From positions 20,088,001-20,152,000 of the forward strand of contig JANTQA010000047.1 of NCBI GenBank assembly GCA_027625915.1: DNA of 64,000 nt, given 5' to 3'. This stretch comes from Anaeramoeba flamelloides. Lineage: Eukaryota; Metamonada; Anaeramoebidae. Shown here piece after piece: positions 10,424-22,218 of the stretch. The position numbers and the translations under genes were made by a program. Numbering within the stretch: position 1 is the first letter of the stretch; each line of letters begins with the position of its first letter. The notes under the pieces were generated by a model, which did no database searches, was not told where the DNA came from, and saw only the letters and a list, made by a program, of their open reading frames with translations.

Positions 10424-11678
10424 AAAAACTCAATACTTTTTTTTTTTTTTTTATTTTTGAAGGGATAAAATTAATTTCCTCTAACAGCCGTTAGGTTTTC
10501 CAGAATTGAAAAGAATTGAGTAAAATCAAAGATTTTTCTCAATTCTTTTGAATTCTGGAAAACCTAGGCACTTTTCCTAATTTCTAAATTTTAGTTTAGA
10601 AACTTTTATAAGAGAATCATAATTATCTTTTTCATTGACTAATGACAAGATGAAATATGAATATTTGTTTTGAATAATATCAAAGATATTATTCTTATTA
10701 TTTTTGTCAATTTGAATTAAATCTTTAATCCAAATTGATCGATTTTTTTCATAGGATGGACTGTACCAAAAAAAAATCTTCGATATCATCAATGATTTCT
10801 AGGTTAAAATGTTTTTTGCATAGGTTGCATGATTTTGTTTTTATTTTATTCTTATCATAAACATAAGAATATCTATTTAGATAATTTGTGAAGTTTCGTA
10901 GTTTTAAGATGGAAGTAAAGCCCTTCCATTTTAAATATTTTTGTTGTTTGTTGATATTGTTATTATAACTAATTATTTTTAAATATTCTTGACCTTTCCA
11001 TCCAGAACTATTTATTATTAAGTTTACTCTAAATTGATTGAGGTTCATATTTAGTAATTTTAAATTTTCTGCTTTCCAATTGATATTTTCATCATCTTTT
11101 TTAATGAATTTTAACTTTTTTGATATGTATTCGAAACCAAGAATTTCTAATTTATTTTTAAGTTTAAATCTTCTTTTATATATTGAAATTCTTACTTGGT
11201 CTATTTTTGCTTTAGTTTTATAAATTATTATTGGAGAGTGTGGATTTATTTTTAAAAATTTTGTGACTTTTTTATTTATCCAAACATCTATCGAGTTGAA
11301 ATCTTTTTGATTTAGATTAAATATAACAAGGCGATAAAATAGTTGACTAATGCATATTGCTTTAAACATATGTAATTTTACCCCATTAGCTAAATTTTTT
11401 TGTTTAAAAATCATTTTGATTTTTTTAAAGTTGGCTTTTACTTTTTTGAAGTTTTTTTTTTATGTTTCTTTTTTTCTAGCCAAATTCCTAAGTATTTTAT
11501 TTTTGATAATTGGTTTGATTTTAAGGTTTTTTTAGTATTTGGATTCATTCCAAATTCTTTGATAATGTTGTATATTATTATCAACTTTTGGCCAATTTCT
11601 GAAATTGGTTACTCCATTATTAAAATCAAGTAATCTGCAAACATTTGAACATGATGAACTAAAAAAACTCAATACTTT
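10424..11678 (-). mobile_element. 5'-truncated LINE with poly(A) tail and target-site duplication
   Basis: The element is bounded by the direct repeat AAAAACTCAATACTTT (10424-10439 and 11663-11678), a 16-bp target-site duplication. On the minus strand it runs from the middle of a reverse transcriptase (VHHVQMFADY, a variant of the catalytic FADD box, near 11650), through KYLGIWLEKK, the post-RT region and a CNLC zinc-knuckle-like end (near 10800), to a 3' UTR with a strong hairpin and an A-rich tail facing 10440-10458. Everything upstream of the FADD box is missing, as usual for LINEs. The frame is broken by several shifts in A-runs and by at least one stop, and the second catalytic Asp is Tyr, so it is dead. 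The LINE clade cannot be told from this piece. Confidence 0.85.
10493..10565 (-). repeat. Strong hairpin in the LINE 3' UTR
   Basis: Arms 10493-10520 and 10538-10565 (28 nt each, one mismatch, core TTTTCCAGAATT / AATTCTGGAAAA) with a 17-nt loop, just after the last LINE codons and before the poly(A). Related hairpins occur at 12164-12242 and, decayed, near 30460 and 46930-46990. Several LINE families use a 3' stem-loop as recognition site for their own reverse transcriptase; that role here is inference. Confidence 0.6.
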
Positions 11679-12163
11679 ATATATGCAAGCCATCTCTAAA
11701 GTTCTAGAGAAAAATAAATAAAGAAACCTATATCATTTAATCTATAGTTGTTAAAATATTTGGAACTCTTTATTAGAGCAAACTATTGTATAAAAGTCAA
11801 TAAATTCGAAATAAAAAGAAGTAACCACCAACTAATTCAACACTTAGAGTGTAAAAAAAACTTTTCAATCAAGTTTTTACTTTTTTATATTTTTTTCAAA
11901 ATATCTTTCATTTCTTTTATTTCTATTTTATTTTTCTTGTCTTTTTTTAGAAATAATATTTTTTCATTTTTTAAAGAAAAGATATCTTATGAGTTATAAT
12001 CTTGCCGAAATTAAAGCTAGGATAAAAAACTCTAACAAATTTAGATTTTCTGAAAGTACCGTATATTGCCATCAACTGACTTGGTTTTTTTTAATGTTAG
12101 AAATGCAACCAAAATTTAATAAATTTTTGTTTGATTTCTCAAATTAAAAAAAAAACCTAAAGT

Positions 12164-12242
12164 CCCTTTTACAGAATTCAAAAGAATAGAGTAAAAATTT
12201 TGTTTTTTTCTCTATTCTTTTAAATTCTGGAAAACCAAAGGG
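12164..12242. repeat. Hairpin repeat related to the LINE 3' hairpin
   Basis: Inverted arms (left 12164-12191, right 12210-12242) carry the same ACAGAATTCAAAAGAAT / ATTCTTTTAAATTCTGG motif as the hairpin at 10493-10565. There is no adjacent LINE coding sequence, so it is either a severely 5'-truncated LINE end or an independent fold-back repeat. Confidence 0.55.
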
Positions 12243-13182
12243 TAAACATGAGTCATTTTTTTTTGAATCACCTCTCTTCAGGAATAATAAAAAAATAAAT
12301 TATATTTTTTTAAAGTTTTCAAACAATCTTTGTAATTTTTTTGATAATTTTATAGATTTTTTTTATTTAGTTATTAATTTAAGATTGTAAAAGTAATTCA
12401 AAAATTTTCAAAATAATAATTTTTTAGGATGATCCTTCATAAAAAAGCTAATAATTTATTATTCAATAATATTTCAAATTGATTATTTTGAGTCATATGA
12501 ACAACGCATTGCTAATATCACTCCCGCCCCACATTATAACTAACGTAAAAAGCTCTAAATAATTTATGAGTATCAGACAAATATGTGTTAATTTTGTTAA
12601 ATTACCACTCTTTGCAATAATAAAATATTTCCTTTTTTAGTAATTCTAAAAAATTTTTATTTTCAAAGTTGAAAAAATTTTTATTTTTATAATATCAATT
12701 TCTCATTAAAAATATACATTTTAATATTGAATAGAAATTAATAGACAAAACAAATTTCCTCTGTGTTATCAAAATATCTTTTACAATGAATAAATTATTT
12801 ATTAAAGTATTTTTAGTAATTTTAGGCGAGGATGGTGCAAATGTAACAAAAAATTTTCTGTAAAGAATGATGTGTTTTAAATATTAAAACTAAGAATTTT
12901 TTTTTAACATACTTTGAAAAAAAAATTAATTAATAAAAAACATTTTTGACAAAATTTCATTTGAAAAATAATAAAATCATAAAAATTCTGAAAAAATTTT
13001 TTAAATGTTAAAAAATATTTTTCAAGCCTTTTTTTTATTGTTGGCTTCTATACAATTTTTAATTCTAAAATTTTCTTTCAAAGATAATTATTTATAAATT
13101 CTCTATCTTTTAATTCTTTGATAATAATTCAAAGAAAATTTTTTATTTAAAAGACAATTAGGTTGATTGGGGTGATAAGTGA

Positions 13183-13183
13183 T

Positions 13184-13215
<32 letters not shown>

Positions 13216-13245
13216 ATACACACACACATACATACATACATATAA
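13183..13245. repeat. CA/CATA microsatellite
   Basis: Perfect (AC)n that grades into (ACAT)n units, just downstream of the stop codon of the GSAP-like gene, within its likely 3' flank. Confidence 0.9.
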
Positions 13246-13265
13246 ATATAATATCACATATTTGA

Positions 13266-15357
13266 TTATAAAAGTACCTCTGGCAAATAAATGTCAAAAT
13301 TATTTAAAAGGTAATCCATTTCTGAAGAATTTGTAGTATTTTTCATATGTTCTTGGAAAATCTTCAAGCTAATTTCATACGGGGCAAAAGTTTCAAATTG
13401 ATTTTCCTGGTTAGTATCCCAATTTATATAAGATTGGTAATGTTTACTTGAAAGATATTGTAATAAGTACTCCTTTTGCGTGCAACATTTCAATAAATGT
13501 TTCAAACTAATTTTTTGACCTTTTAAATGAAAAATGACTCTTGAAAGGAACTCCATTTTTTCTTTTTCGTCAATCAACTCTTGGATAAAATCTTGGTCTA
13601 TTTCAAAAACACCTTGGTCTAAATATATGCAAAATTCTGTTCTTTTTAAAGACCTATATCCCAATCTTAGTAAATACTTGTGGAAATCTTTTGGCGGGTT
13701 GAAAAATAATTCTTGCAAAATATATGATAAATTTAATAAAATTTGAAACCACTTTTTAGCGAACACGGGTAACCTTTTATGGGTTTTGTTGGTATTTAAA
13801 AATTTTTTATTTGTCTGATTTTGAAGCTTTTTATTGGATTTGATATACCCATTATCGCCGTTATTATTTTCTAAAATACCAAGTTCTAATAAATTTGTTT
13901 TAATTAATGACCACAAATTAAATAATTCACTTTTTCGACATTTGTTATAAACATCTGTACATTTTTTACCAAACTCTCTTTTTTTGCTGATCCACCGAGT
14001 ATTTATTTTATCATTAAAAATTTCCATAAATATTTCTTCGTTGCTTTTTGTATTTTTTTTTAAAATTTCTTCCTTTTCTTGCCTGATTTTATTTGTGTTA
14101 CCACTTAAAAACTTATCCAAATGGCTTTTGATTGTTTGCTTTTGAAAATAATTGATCCAAATCCGATCAAAAGAAAAATTTTTTTTTTCTACAGTCTTTT
14201 CTTGTTTTTTATTTTTTTCAGAATCTAAAAGATATTTATAATAATTAATTGTTTCCACTAATTTCCAATCTTTATTAATCTTATAAAGACTATACCCATC
14301 AACGTTACTATTACTGCTATTACTACTTTTATTTTTATTTATATTTTTTATTTTATTTTCATGATACTTTTTTGGATTCTTTTTCTTGTTTTCATCGTTC
14401 CTGGTTGTATCGCCTTTGCTGTTGCATTTATTATCATTATCATTAATGCCACTATTGCTCACCACATTATTAGTACCATCCTTATCGCCACCTTTATTAA
14501 TATCATTAACATTATAATCGCCCACATCCTTTTCATTATTAGTACTATTACAAATTTTGATTAAATCTTGAAAACTTTCAATTGTGGTAGATGGCAAAAA
14601 ACCTAAAATTGAAAAATTTTTAGATGTGAATTCTTTATTAAACGATTGGAATGGAGCATTAATTAAAAATTCCTTAAAAAATTCTTTATGAAGATTATGA
14701 TTTGCACAATATACTAAAAAATGAAAGACAATTTTTTGATTATTTTTCAAATTTTGAATTCCAATTTTTTCAAAATCTAAATGAGATAATATATAATGGG
14801 CAACATATTTTGAATATTTGTATCCAATTTTCGAATTCAATAAAGATAATAAACTTTGGTTTTCTAAATAATAATTGAATGCAAAGCCACTTCGACAGTC
14901 ATATATTAGTTGAGATTCATCTGAAGGGTTTGGTATTGAAATCAATTTTGGAGGTAATATTTTTTTGAGATTGCAAAGCGTTTTTGTATTATATGATTGT
15001 TTTTTGTTATATTGATCAACTTTATAATTATTGTTGTTGTTGTTGTTATTATTATTATTGGTGTTGTTATTATTTTTGTTGTTGTTGTTGTTTGATACAT
15101 TATAAATCGAAAACCCAGGCAATTTTGATACAAAGTTTGAATTTTTTTCAAATTGAAAAGAATTGCATGTAGAGTGTTCATAAGAGCAATCAATTAAATG
15201 GAAATAATATTCAGGTATCCAGATTAATAGCAAATTTCTTTCCATCGATTGGAAAAATACTCTAATTTTTGCAATAATATGATTTGGTATGCTTTCAACA
15301 GAGATTTTGTAATTAATGATTTCTTTTTTTTCAAGAAGAAAAATCGTAATTGCGATA

Positions 15358-15398
<41 letters not shown>

Positions 15399-16640
15399 TA
15401 AATTCTTATTTACATGCTGTTGATAGCAAATACAATGTATTCCATTTAATAAAGTTACAAAACTAAAATATCCATTACAATTATAATGTGTTATTAAAAG
15501 TTGACTATTTTTTTTTTTGAAAAGATCTTCTGAAGAATTATCGATTGATTTAAAAAGGCTTAATTCCTGACGAGAATTATTACTAAAATTCTCTTGATCG
15601 TTTTGATTTTGATCATGGTTTTGATTTTGATCTTTTTTTTGTTTTGTTTTTGTTCCTATTTCTTTTTCTTTTTCCTTTTCCTTTTCCTTTTCTTTTTCTT
15701 TTTCTTTTCCTTTTCCTTTTCCTTTTCCTTTTTCTTTTTCTATTTGGTATACATTTTCCTTTTCTTTTTTAAGTTTCTTACCAAGAGTAAAGAGATTAAA
15801 ATCATTAAAATTTTTAGGAAGTGGGCAACAAAAAATTATTTTCAAATTATTTTTAATAACAACACAAGAAGAAATTTCGACATTTAAACCAGCACTATCT
15901 GAAGTTAAGACCCATAATTTTTTTTCTGTGGGTAAATATTTGGAATAAAGATGATTTGTGAAGAGCAATTTTTTGTTTGTTAATTTCACTTTCCAACAAT
16001 GCTTTTTTAAAAACCTTGTGTTAGTTGAGACAACCAGTGTTGTTGTCAGAATTTTGCTTTGCTCCATAATGGATAACAATTTATATTTTTTAGTATTTTG
16101 GTTTTGTTTGGGCTTCCTTTGATTAGTTTGTAAAAACCTGACAATTACGGAAGAGTTACTGTTTGTTATTGTGGAATTTTCTCCTGATTGTAGATGTATT
16201 ACCTTGGTTTTATATTTGGTTTTAAATGTGAATTTTTCTTGTTTTTCTTTTTTTTTCATTGTGCTTTTGTTTTTTTCTTTTTGTTTGTCAGGATCGTGGT
16301 TCAACAAACAAACAATAAGAAGTGTCTGATCTCTGTTAAGAGATGCATGGATAATCTTTTGATTTTTTTTTGTTGTAAATAATAAAGTTTGTGTCGAAGA
16401 AAGCGTCTCGGTAAAATATGTGATAAGGTACAATTCAAAAAATACATTTTTTTTTTTTCCTATTCCGATTTCTTTTTCTTTTTCTTTTCCTTTTTGTTTC
16501 CCTTTGGTCTCTTCCTCAGCGATTCTTTTTTTTGCAATTAACAAATAATTACCATGGTCAATCCCAACTAATTTAGAACAATTTGGTGTTGAATAAATCA
16601 ATGAATTTGTTGAAAAAATTCTTTCAAGTGTTAACATCAA
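13266..16640 (-). CDS. GSAP: GSAP-like protein (gamma-secretase-activating protein / pigeon family)
   Basis: A single open frame of 1124 residues. Conserved blocks align in order with animal GSAP from memory. An N-terminal propeller-like part has FELYLITYFTETLSS and the Ser-Leu-Asn-Arg-Asp-Gln-Thr-Leu-Leu block (human Ser-Val-Asn-Ser-Glu-Arg-Thr-Leu-Leu). Then come YYFHLIDCS (human HFFHLLNV), LIYDCRSG...LENQSLLSLL (human LVLDCCSG...LNQSYLLQLL), and near residues 950-1050 LFFNPPKDFHKYLLRLG and FCIYLDQGVFEI (human PLPPGFHTLHTILG and HCIDSGVLLL). The last ~170 residues correspond to the human GSAP-16 region, which binds gamma-secretase and APP fragments; that role in animals is itself debated. 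Low-complexity inserts interrupt it: K/G/E repeats near 302-328, poly-N near 414-426 and 517-537, and an N/D-rich stretch near 700-750. No introns are needed. Function in a protist is unknown; the family assignment is by eye. Confidence 0.65.
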
Positions 16641-19600
16641 AAAAATGAATTGAGCCAGATTAAATTTTATGGTTAAGTTTTCTAATGTTTGGAAACAATT
16701 TGTAATGTTTGTGAAAAAGTGAATAATTTTGGTGAGTTTCTTCTCTTTAGTGAATTGATCAGTAAAGTAGGGACTTTTTTTTCAGTCAAACAAAAGTTAT
16801 CCCCTCATTTCAATTTTGAGTATTTCTTCGTTAGGTAAATAATTTCTGTAATCGTTAAAATATTTCAAAACTAACTCAATACTTAAATCGATGGGTTGCA
16901 AAGCTGTTATTGATGAGGACGATTTTTGGTGATAATTTTTAGTGTCTCTTTTTGAATTTAGTTACTATGGGATTTTTTTGTTTGTCATAAAGTACTTTAG
17001 ACTTTTTAAAAAATTTTTTAATTTTAACTATTAAATTTAAAAATTGAATTAGAGTTAAAACAGAATGACCCAAAATGGTTTCTACTTTGACGAAATTAAC
17101 TTTATATATTAAAATGGATTCTGTTAGATCTCTAAGAAAAAAAATTATTGGCCGTTTTTTTTTGAGGTTTTGATTATTTTTACAATAAAACCATAAAATT
17201 AACAGTTTGTTGAACTGAAAGATCAGGTATTTTTATTCTTACAGTTAATTGCAAAAGAAAAATTCAAAATTTTCATTCGGTTATCCAAAAAAAAATACAC
17301 CTATCAAATTAAATAAATCATCGAATTACCATTTCGAAGGAGAAAATTAATAAATTGAAACTAATAGAATTAAAAAAATTCAAATGTTCCCTGATTTAAA
17401 ATCTTTTTTTGGAAAGCAGAATGAAAAAAATTTGTTACATTTATTGTGCAACAAATAGTATTTTTATCTTCTGGAAAGTTGAATGGAAATTTTGTTCCTT
17501 TTATTTTGAAACAAATAGTATAATTGTAAAAGAATATAATATAAAATTGTATCAAAATCATATTCAATATTAAAGAATTTTTCAAAAAAATCATCTTGGC
17601 CCGATGAATTATATTTTTCATTTTTTCTTGTCTTTGTGAGATACCAAACTCATCTTAAGAGAATATTTCGTTTTTCCTTGTATAAAAGAACAAATTTGGA
17701 TTTTTTTAAACAAATTTTTTTTTCCTTCTCACGGTGGTATTTTCTGTATATGTATTAATGAATTTTTATCAATATTTTTAAAAAACTTTTTTTCAAATCC
17801 ATTTAAATTAAAAATTTAAAGTATCTTTAAATTTAGTTTTGAAAATTATAATTAAGAGAACATTTTTTAAAAAGATAAACTTTATTAATTTCTTTTTTTG
17901 ATAATATAAATGAAATTTTCTATAAATATATTAAAGATAAAGAACTTGAAAATTATTGTTATTGAAAAAAAATATTATAATTTATTTTGTAATAGTTTTC
18001 CTAAAATTAATTTTTCATTAATTATAGTATAATGAATAATTTGGTAAAAATATTGTAAGGAAAAAAATTTCTTGATCAAACAAAAAATTTAATAATAAAT
18101 AAACTATGTTCAAATTATTTTAAAAATTTTTTTAATAAAAAAATTATTGTAATCGTAGAAAAAAAAAAAAAAATAACTTTTATTTTAATTATGAATGAAA
18201 AAAAATTTTTTTTTTATATTTATTAATGAAAATTATCAAATACTTTTTAATTTTTTTTAAAAAACAATTGATTATAAAAAATATAATGAAATTATAAGAT
18301 CTTGATTTAACAAAGTTATTATTAAAAAAGAATTCCTAAAAATAGTTGTAAAAATTAATTATGAAAAAAAAAATATGAAATGAACCTCCGCTTAATTTGC
18401 GGGGAAAGAATATAAAACAAATTTATGAAATATATAAAAGAAATAATAAAAATAAAAATATTACATTTTGATAATTGTTGCTGTTTGTTTTGGTTGCATT
18501 ATTGTTGGTGATGATTTTGTTGTTATTGTTTGCTTACTTTTTTGTAAATTAAATTGAAAAAAAAAAAAATAATTACATTTCTCGTTTAGTTAATTACAAA
18601 GTAAATAATTTTTTTGAACAAATTGAAAAGAAAAAAGATGATTGATTAAGATATTGATAGCAATAAATAATTAATAATCGTTGTCGCACACCATCATTAC
18701 CCATTAATTAAACTCAAAGGCCCTACAAAGATACTATTTTGTAAACTCAAAATTTCTTTAAATATTTTTATTTTTATCTTTCTTCATAAGCTGGAATGTA
18801 AAAAAAAAATATTCTTTTTTTTAATTAACAAAACTGAAGCTAAAAGAAATCTATAAAGGGAAATAACTAAATAAAATGACAAGTTTCAAAAAATAAAGTA
18901 AAAAAAAGATGATTATGTAGATCTTTAAAACTGGTAAGGGGGTTTAAGTGATAATAATTAAAAAGTAATAACGAACCGTTGCTCTTTCTTTTTGTTAACG
19001 ATTATTTTTGAAAAAAAAACTATGTGATCAAAATAATATGTTGTCACATAAACATTAATTCATGTTTCGAAAAATAGTCTTTGCTTTTTTTTCTTGTTTT
19101 TCCAATGGAAAATCCAATTTAATAGCCAGTAATATAGCTAAGTTCTAATAAATTTTGAAAATAAATACCTTGATATTTTTATTAAATTCTCAATTAGGAA
19201 TTGAAATTAATTCATATTTTTTTGTAATTTTCACAAATAGTTTTGAAATTTATCATTTTTTTCGATGGAAAATTTTCTGAATAATTTAACACTATTTTTT
19301 GAAATAAATTTTCCCATTTGATCCTTTATTATTTTGAAATTTGATCCCTTCATTTTTTGAATTTCTTTTTGCTTAATTAAACTTAAAGAAACCAATACCA
19401 GATTTTTTTAGTGTTTATAATCATTTTCTTTAACCATTTAAGTTATAGGTCTTCTTTAACAAAAAAAAATAACATGCTTTTTAATTTGAAATCTAGATTT
19501 AAACTTTTCTGCAAGAATTATTTTGACAATAGATCTTGAATTATCTCTCTTTTTTTTCTTTAGGGTATTTGAAGATTGTCAAACCCTCTTTTATTTCTTT

Positions 19601-20224
19601 AATACCTTCTTCCAATTAGAATCTTAGTTGAAACCAAAACTCAAGAAGACAAATAATTATCAAGTAGACAAAAATTATAATTTTATCTCGCGTTTCTAAC
19701 TTTTATTGAAAGGGGTATCAATGTACTCACCAAATGAAAAAAGTTGAATTCCTTTCATATTATAAATTTGAGTATCCCTAAAACCCACTTATCATATCTT
19801 CAAATATACTAAACTTACAAATATAGCAAGCATAAAATTTATAATTTAACGAGCTAGTAGCTCTTATATATTTTTTTTCCCAAATTTAATAGAGTAATTA
19901 TTTAAACAAGGATACAAATAAACCCGATATGCAACTTTATTTATCAACTTTGGAGAGATGAGTTATCATTTTTAAAATAGTTTATTTTTACCAATGAAAT
20001 TTTCAGTAAAAAGATCTAATCCTTTTGATTTCTATTTTTGGATCAAATTAGAAAAAAACAATTTGCCAAAAAATTTTTTTGTTAGAAATCTCACTTTTAG
20101 TAATTTCTGAGAGTATGTATTAACAAATAATTTTTGAACCTTTAATCTTATTTAAAAAATATAATAAAAATAAATCGAATATTGAATCCTTGAAGATCTA
20201 AAAAAATTGATCTTCTGTTTTATT

Positions 20225-20700
20225 CACAAATATTTATTAAATTTCTTGAAATTTGATAGATTTAGCAATATTCTTTTTCTGATACTGGGAGTATAAATAA
20301 TAAACTATTAGTATCAAAATCTGTTTTTTGATAATATCTATTATTTTTTTTATTATTAGAATTATTAATTTGAATTGGTTTTATTTGTTAGAAAATATTT
20401 AAAAAATTGACAAATAATTGTAAAGTATATTGATAAATTTAGTCTTTGGGTTTTTAATAACTAACTAAAATAATTAAAATTGGGGTATTAATTATTTATT
20501 ATAAATAATCAAATTAAAAAGTATTTTTTGAGATTATAAGTTGAATTTTCCAGCTTTTAAAAAAGTGTTTTGGGAGAATTTTTAATTTGATTTTTTGGTT
20601 CTTTTTCTCATATTTTTATTCAACCTAAATAAAAAATTGATTTGAGCTGTTCTTTGAACTAAAAAATTATCTTTTTTATCAAGTTTAAAATAATATTGTA
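20225..20700. repeat. Dispersed direct repeat (matches 9540-10050)
   Basis: Roughly 480 bp collinear with 9540-10050. Shared strings include TTATTTTTTTTATTATTAG, AATTATTAAT, ATTATAAATAATCAAATTA and AAAGTA. There is no open frame of note, and neither end could be defined. Confidence 0.5.
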
Positions 20701-20759
20701 TTTTTTTTGGAATTAAGTAGTTTTTTTAAACTGAATTATTTTATAACTTAGTAGTTTTA

Positions 20760-21030
20760 TTTTTAAAGTGTATTTTGTACACTTACTTTACAGACCATAA
20801 GAATTCAATCTTCTTTCAAAGAAAATATTTTTTTGATAAATAATTCAGAAAGATGTTGATTTTTGTAAACTTATTCAAAAATGAAAAAAACTGGATCAAA
20901 CTTTTAAAAACAAAAATTCATTTCTGAAAATATCATTAAAAGTGAGTTCTGTTTGCTTTTGTGGTAATCAGATTTTTACACCATTTTTCAATTTCAAGAC
21001 GCCATTAAATTTTTTTTATTTTGTTATTAA
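20760..21030. repeat. Dispersed direct repeat (matches 31780-32060)
   Basis: Collinear with 31780-32060: both contain a TTACTTT box, then TTTTAAAAACAAAAA, GAAAAT.TATT.AAAGT, GTAATCAGATTTTTAC and a CTTTTCAA/TTTTTCAA TTTCA string. Divergence is high, so it is old. Nothing coding is recognised in it. Confidence 0.45.
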
Positions 21031-21738
21031 ATTGACTTGAAGATTTTTTTTAGTTTAAAAGTCCCTTAAATCAATAAAAAATCCCACACAAAAACAAGAA
21101 GTCTAAAGCTCTTTATCCTCTAAAAGGAAACATAAAGAGAACTCAGTTTTCAAAATAAAAAATATTACCAAAACAAATATTATGAAGAATACCAAAATTT
21201 CACCAAATATGTGACAATATAAATCAGCATCCAAAATAATCTCATAGAACAACAAAAGGAATTGTTTTGAACCTGGGTGTATTTTCTTCATTATTCTGGT
21301 ATTTCTCTTAAGAAAACCATCAATAATTAATACTTTGATAAATAATAGAACGTGGTTCTTGATCTGGATTAATAACGTGGGTATAATAATCTTTTCTATT
21401 TTTTCAAGATGAAAGGAAAAAGTCTTCATAAATTCTTTGATCTGTTCTCAGAATATATTCTTATGTTTAAAGCTTTAAATACCGAAAGAACCAGTATTTT
21501 AAATTTGGATAAATAAATAATCATTATCGAAAAACTAAAAGTCTATTGAAAAAAATTATAAATTACTATGAAATTACGTAAGGTTATTTTTTTTTTTGAT
21601 TTTCTTATGTGAGTGGAATAAATAGAATCGAGAGTGGAAAACAAACACACAGAAGAACAACCAAATTGCTAAGCAAAAATAAATTGTTATTTTTTTGATT
21701 TTACTTCATCTTATTTTTCTTTCTTTTTTATCTTTGAA

Positions 21739-22218
21739 ATGTCTGACGAAGAAAAACCAACCCGTAAAAAACATCAAAAACACAGAACAGGAGGAAAAAT
21801 AAAAAAAAAACAATTAAAGGATTTAAAAAAAACAGGAATTGCTGAAGGGCACATTAACCCAAAAGCATTTTCTGTCAGATCAATCCAAAAATTAAGAAGA
21901 AGGCTACAGTACCGATCGGAGCGTGAAGAAAAAAAGCTTCGTAGGCCATTACGTGATCGACACCCAGAAAATATCCCACGTATTGTTGCTGTTGTGGGTC
22001 CACCGAAATCAGGGAAATCGACTCTTATAAGATCTCTTGTAAAACAATACTCCAAAAGAAATATTACCAAAATATCTGGTCCTATCACACTCTCAATTTC
22101 CAAAAAGAAGAGAATAACATTTATTGAAGGCAAAAATGACTTAAACACAATGATTGACCTTTCTAAAATTGCTGATTTAGTTTTATTGATGATCGATGGC
22201 TCTTTTGGCTTTGAAATG
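21739..22218 (+). CDS. BMS1: BMS1 exon 1 (ribosome biogenesis GTPase)
   Basis: First of three exons of a predicted 1286-residue Bms1 (exons 21739-22218, 24514-24704, 26530-29719; total 3861 nt, in frame). Bms1 is a nucleolar GTPase of the 90S pre-ribosome that works with Rcl1 in 18S rRNA processing. This exon encodes the basic N terminus (KKHQKHRTGGKIKKK, NPKAFSV), the P-loop VVGPPKSGKST at residues 85-95, and the DLNTMIDLSKIADLVLLMID segment typical of Bms1/Tsr1. It ends after GFEM at a codon boundary, followed by donor GTATTG. The ATG at 21739 precedes an N terminus of the usual kind. Bms1 of other organisms has GPPGTGKS-like loops, so K90 is a mild variation. Confidence 0.95.

Larger units (their letters stand above)
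11679..13265. other. Spacer with a second hairpin repeat
   Basis: No coding region supported. Apart from the hairpin at 12164-12242 and the CA-type microsatellite near 13183, it is A/T-rich DNA without recognisable structure. Confidence 0.4.
16641..21738. other. 5-kb spacer between divergent GSAP-like and BMS1 genes
   Basis: No gene can be supported. The short open frames (for example 17370-17621 and 21103-21429, minus) have no domain. Repeats dominate: 19860-20050 resembles 2835-3030, 20225-20700 resembles 9540-10050, and 20760-21030 resembles 31780-32060. A small GC-rich hairpin-like spot CCTCCGCTTAATTTGCGGGG lies at about 18386. Promoters of the two divergent genes must lie at its ends but show no clear motif. 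Confidence 0.4.

Noticed and set aside
11748-11999. 83-codon plus-strand open frame
   Set aside because: Ends in a long F/I/S-rich run typical of T-rich noncoding DNA; no domain and no splice partner.
15594-15887. Plus-strand F-rich open frame that looks like membrane helices
   Set aside because: Antisense of the K/E repeat of the GSAP-like gene.
18381-18410. GC-rich spot CCTCCGCTTAATTTGCGGGG considered as snRNA/snoRNA
   Set aside because: Only a 4-bp stem can be drawn and there is no box motif, pol III signal or similarity to U1-U6 that I recognise.
21103-21429. 108-codon minus-strand open frame upstream of BMS1
   Set aside because: Hydrophobic, no recognisable motif, close to a dispersed repeat; could not be supported as a gene.
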